From positions 154,355-218,354 of the forward strand of contig JAFLJS010000008.1 in NCBI GenBank assembly GCA_022712895.1: a stretch of DNA of 64,000 nucleotides, in the 5' to 3' direction. Position numbers and translations under genes: made by a program. Of this stretch, positions 63,871 through 64,000 are shown one piece after another. The first letter of the stretch is position 1, and the number at the start of each line of letters is the position of its first letter. The notes beneath the pieces are model-generated. The model saw nothing but the letters and a program-made list of their open reading frames with translations, was not told where the DNA came from and ran no database searches. This stretch comes from Desulfocapsa sp. (GTDB lineage Bacteria > Desulfobacterota > Desulfobulbia > Desulfobulbales > Desulfocapsaceae).

Positions 63871-64000
63871 ATGAACATGACATTCACCATGCCCGCACTT
63901 GGCCCGATAATGCCAGAGATACTCTTGGTCTGTATGGCCATTATTCTCATCATTGTTGATCTTCTTGATCCGCGAAACAGGGAGCTCCTGACCCAGCTCA
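63871..64000 (+). CDS. nuoN: NADH-quinone oxidoreductase subunit N (5' end only)
   Basis: ATG at 63871 with AAGGA 7 nt upstream opens a frame to the window end: MNMTFTMPALGPIMPEILLVCMAIILIIVDLLDPRNRELLTQL. The PEI-L-hydrophobic start followed by a charged loop fits NuoN, the last proton-channel subunit, and the position after nuoM supports it. The rest lies outside the window. Confidence 0.85.
   Translation, partial: MNMTFTMPALGPIMPEILLVCMAIILIIVDLLDPRNRELLTQL

Noticed and set aside
1..64000. tRNA or rRNA genes
   Set aside because: No cloverleaf T-arm signatures in intergenic gaps and no rRNA-like stretches were recognised.

Overview
The window looks like a chromosomal segment of a strictly anaerobic, sulfate- or sulfur-respiring member of the Desulfobacterota, most like the Desulfobulbales. 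This is inferred from gene content and order: an Hdr-Flx cluster with its alcohol dehydrogenase, complex I genes without nuoEFG nearby, a tungsten-type aldehyde oxidoreductase, a multihaem cytochrome/molybdoenzyme operon and several sigma-54 regulators. No rRNA, tRNA, CRISPR array, complete insertion sequence or phage gene was recognised. Both edges cut genes: flxB on the left and nuoN on the right.

Layout. (1) 1-7.3 kb, minus strand: adh, hdrCBA, flxD, flxC, flxB (cut), the soluble heterodisulfide reductase/flavin oxidoreductase module that links ethanol/NADH, ferredoxin and a thiol/disulfide pair. (2) 7.9-11.6 kb, minus: a second iron alcohol dehydrogenase, a soluble PAS histidine kinase and a sigma-54 response regulator in one overlapping operon; both adh genes have good -24/-12 promoters. 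(3) 12.3-13.9 kb: a stand-alone hydantoinase/oxoprolinase-family protein. (4) 14.6-23.2 kb: a polar amino acid ABC transporter (aapJQMP), an AlaDH/PNT-family dehydrogenase and, on the opposite strand, the two halves of the saccharopine pathway (lysine-ketoglutarate reductase and saccharopine dehydrogenase), suggesting lysine uptake and breakdown. (5) 23.5-30.5 kb: exported MsrA-MsrB, then pyrG-kdsA-kdsC-lptC (CTP, KDO and LPS export), a DUF4198 exported protein and a solute-binding protein. (6) 30.5-34.6 kb, minus: lpd plus an unusual 883-residue GcvT-SHMT fusion. (7) 35.3-38.6 kb: a GAF-LuxR regulator and a tungsten aldehyde:ferredoxin oxidoreductase.

(8) 39.0-49.5 kb, minus: a respiratory operon of a 12-haem-motif membrane cytochrome c, a Tat-exported ferredoxin subunit, a Tat-exported molybdopterin catalytic subunit and a TorD-like chaperone, ending in what looks like a broken tatA. 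Behind it lies a lipoprotein solute-binding sensor, histidine kinase and sigma-54 regulator cassette, with a consensus sigma-54 promoter in front of the cytochrome gene. (9) 49.7-64 kb: a LysR regulator divergent from a two-CW protein, a DoxX-like membrane protein, a cytoplasmic molybdopterin oxidoreductase with a four-cluster ferredoxin, and then nuoABCDHIJKLM and the start of nuoN. The molybdoenzyme/ferredoxin pair sits where an electron-input module would be expected. nuoM and nuoN are separated by a duplicated 119-bp palindromic repeat.

The most interesting points are the possible molybdoenzyme-fed complex I, the GcvT-SHMT fusion, the split saccharopine pathway beside an amino acid transporter, the three sigma-54 promoters paired with their likely activators, and a family of diverged intergenic repeats seen at four places.
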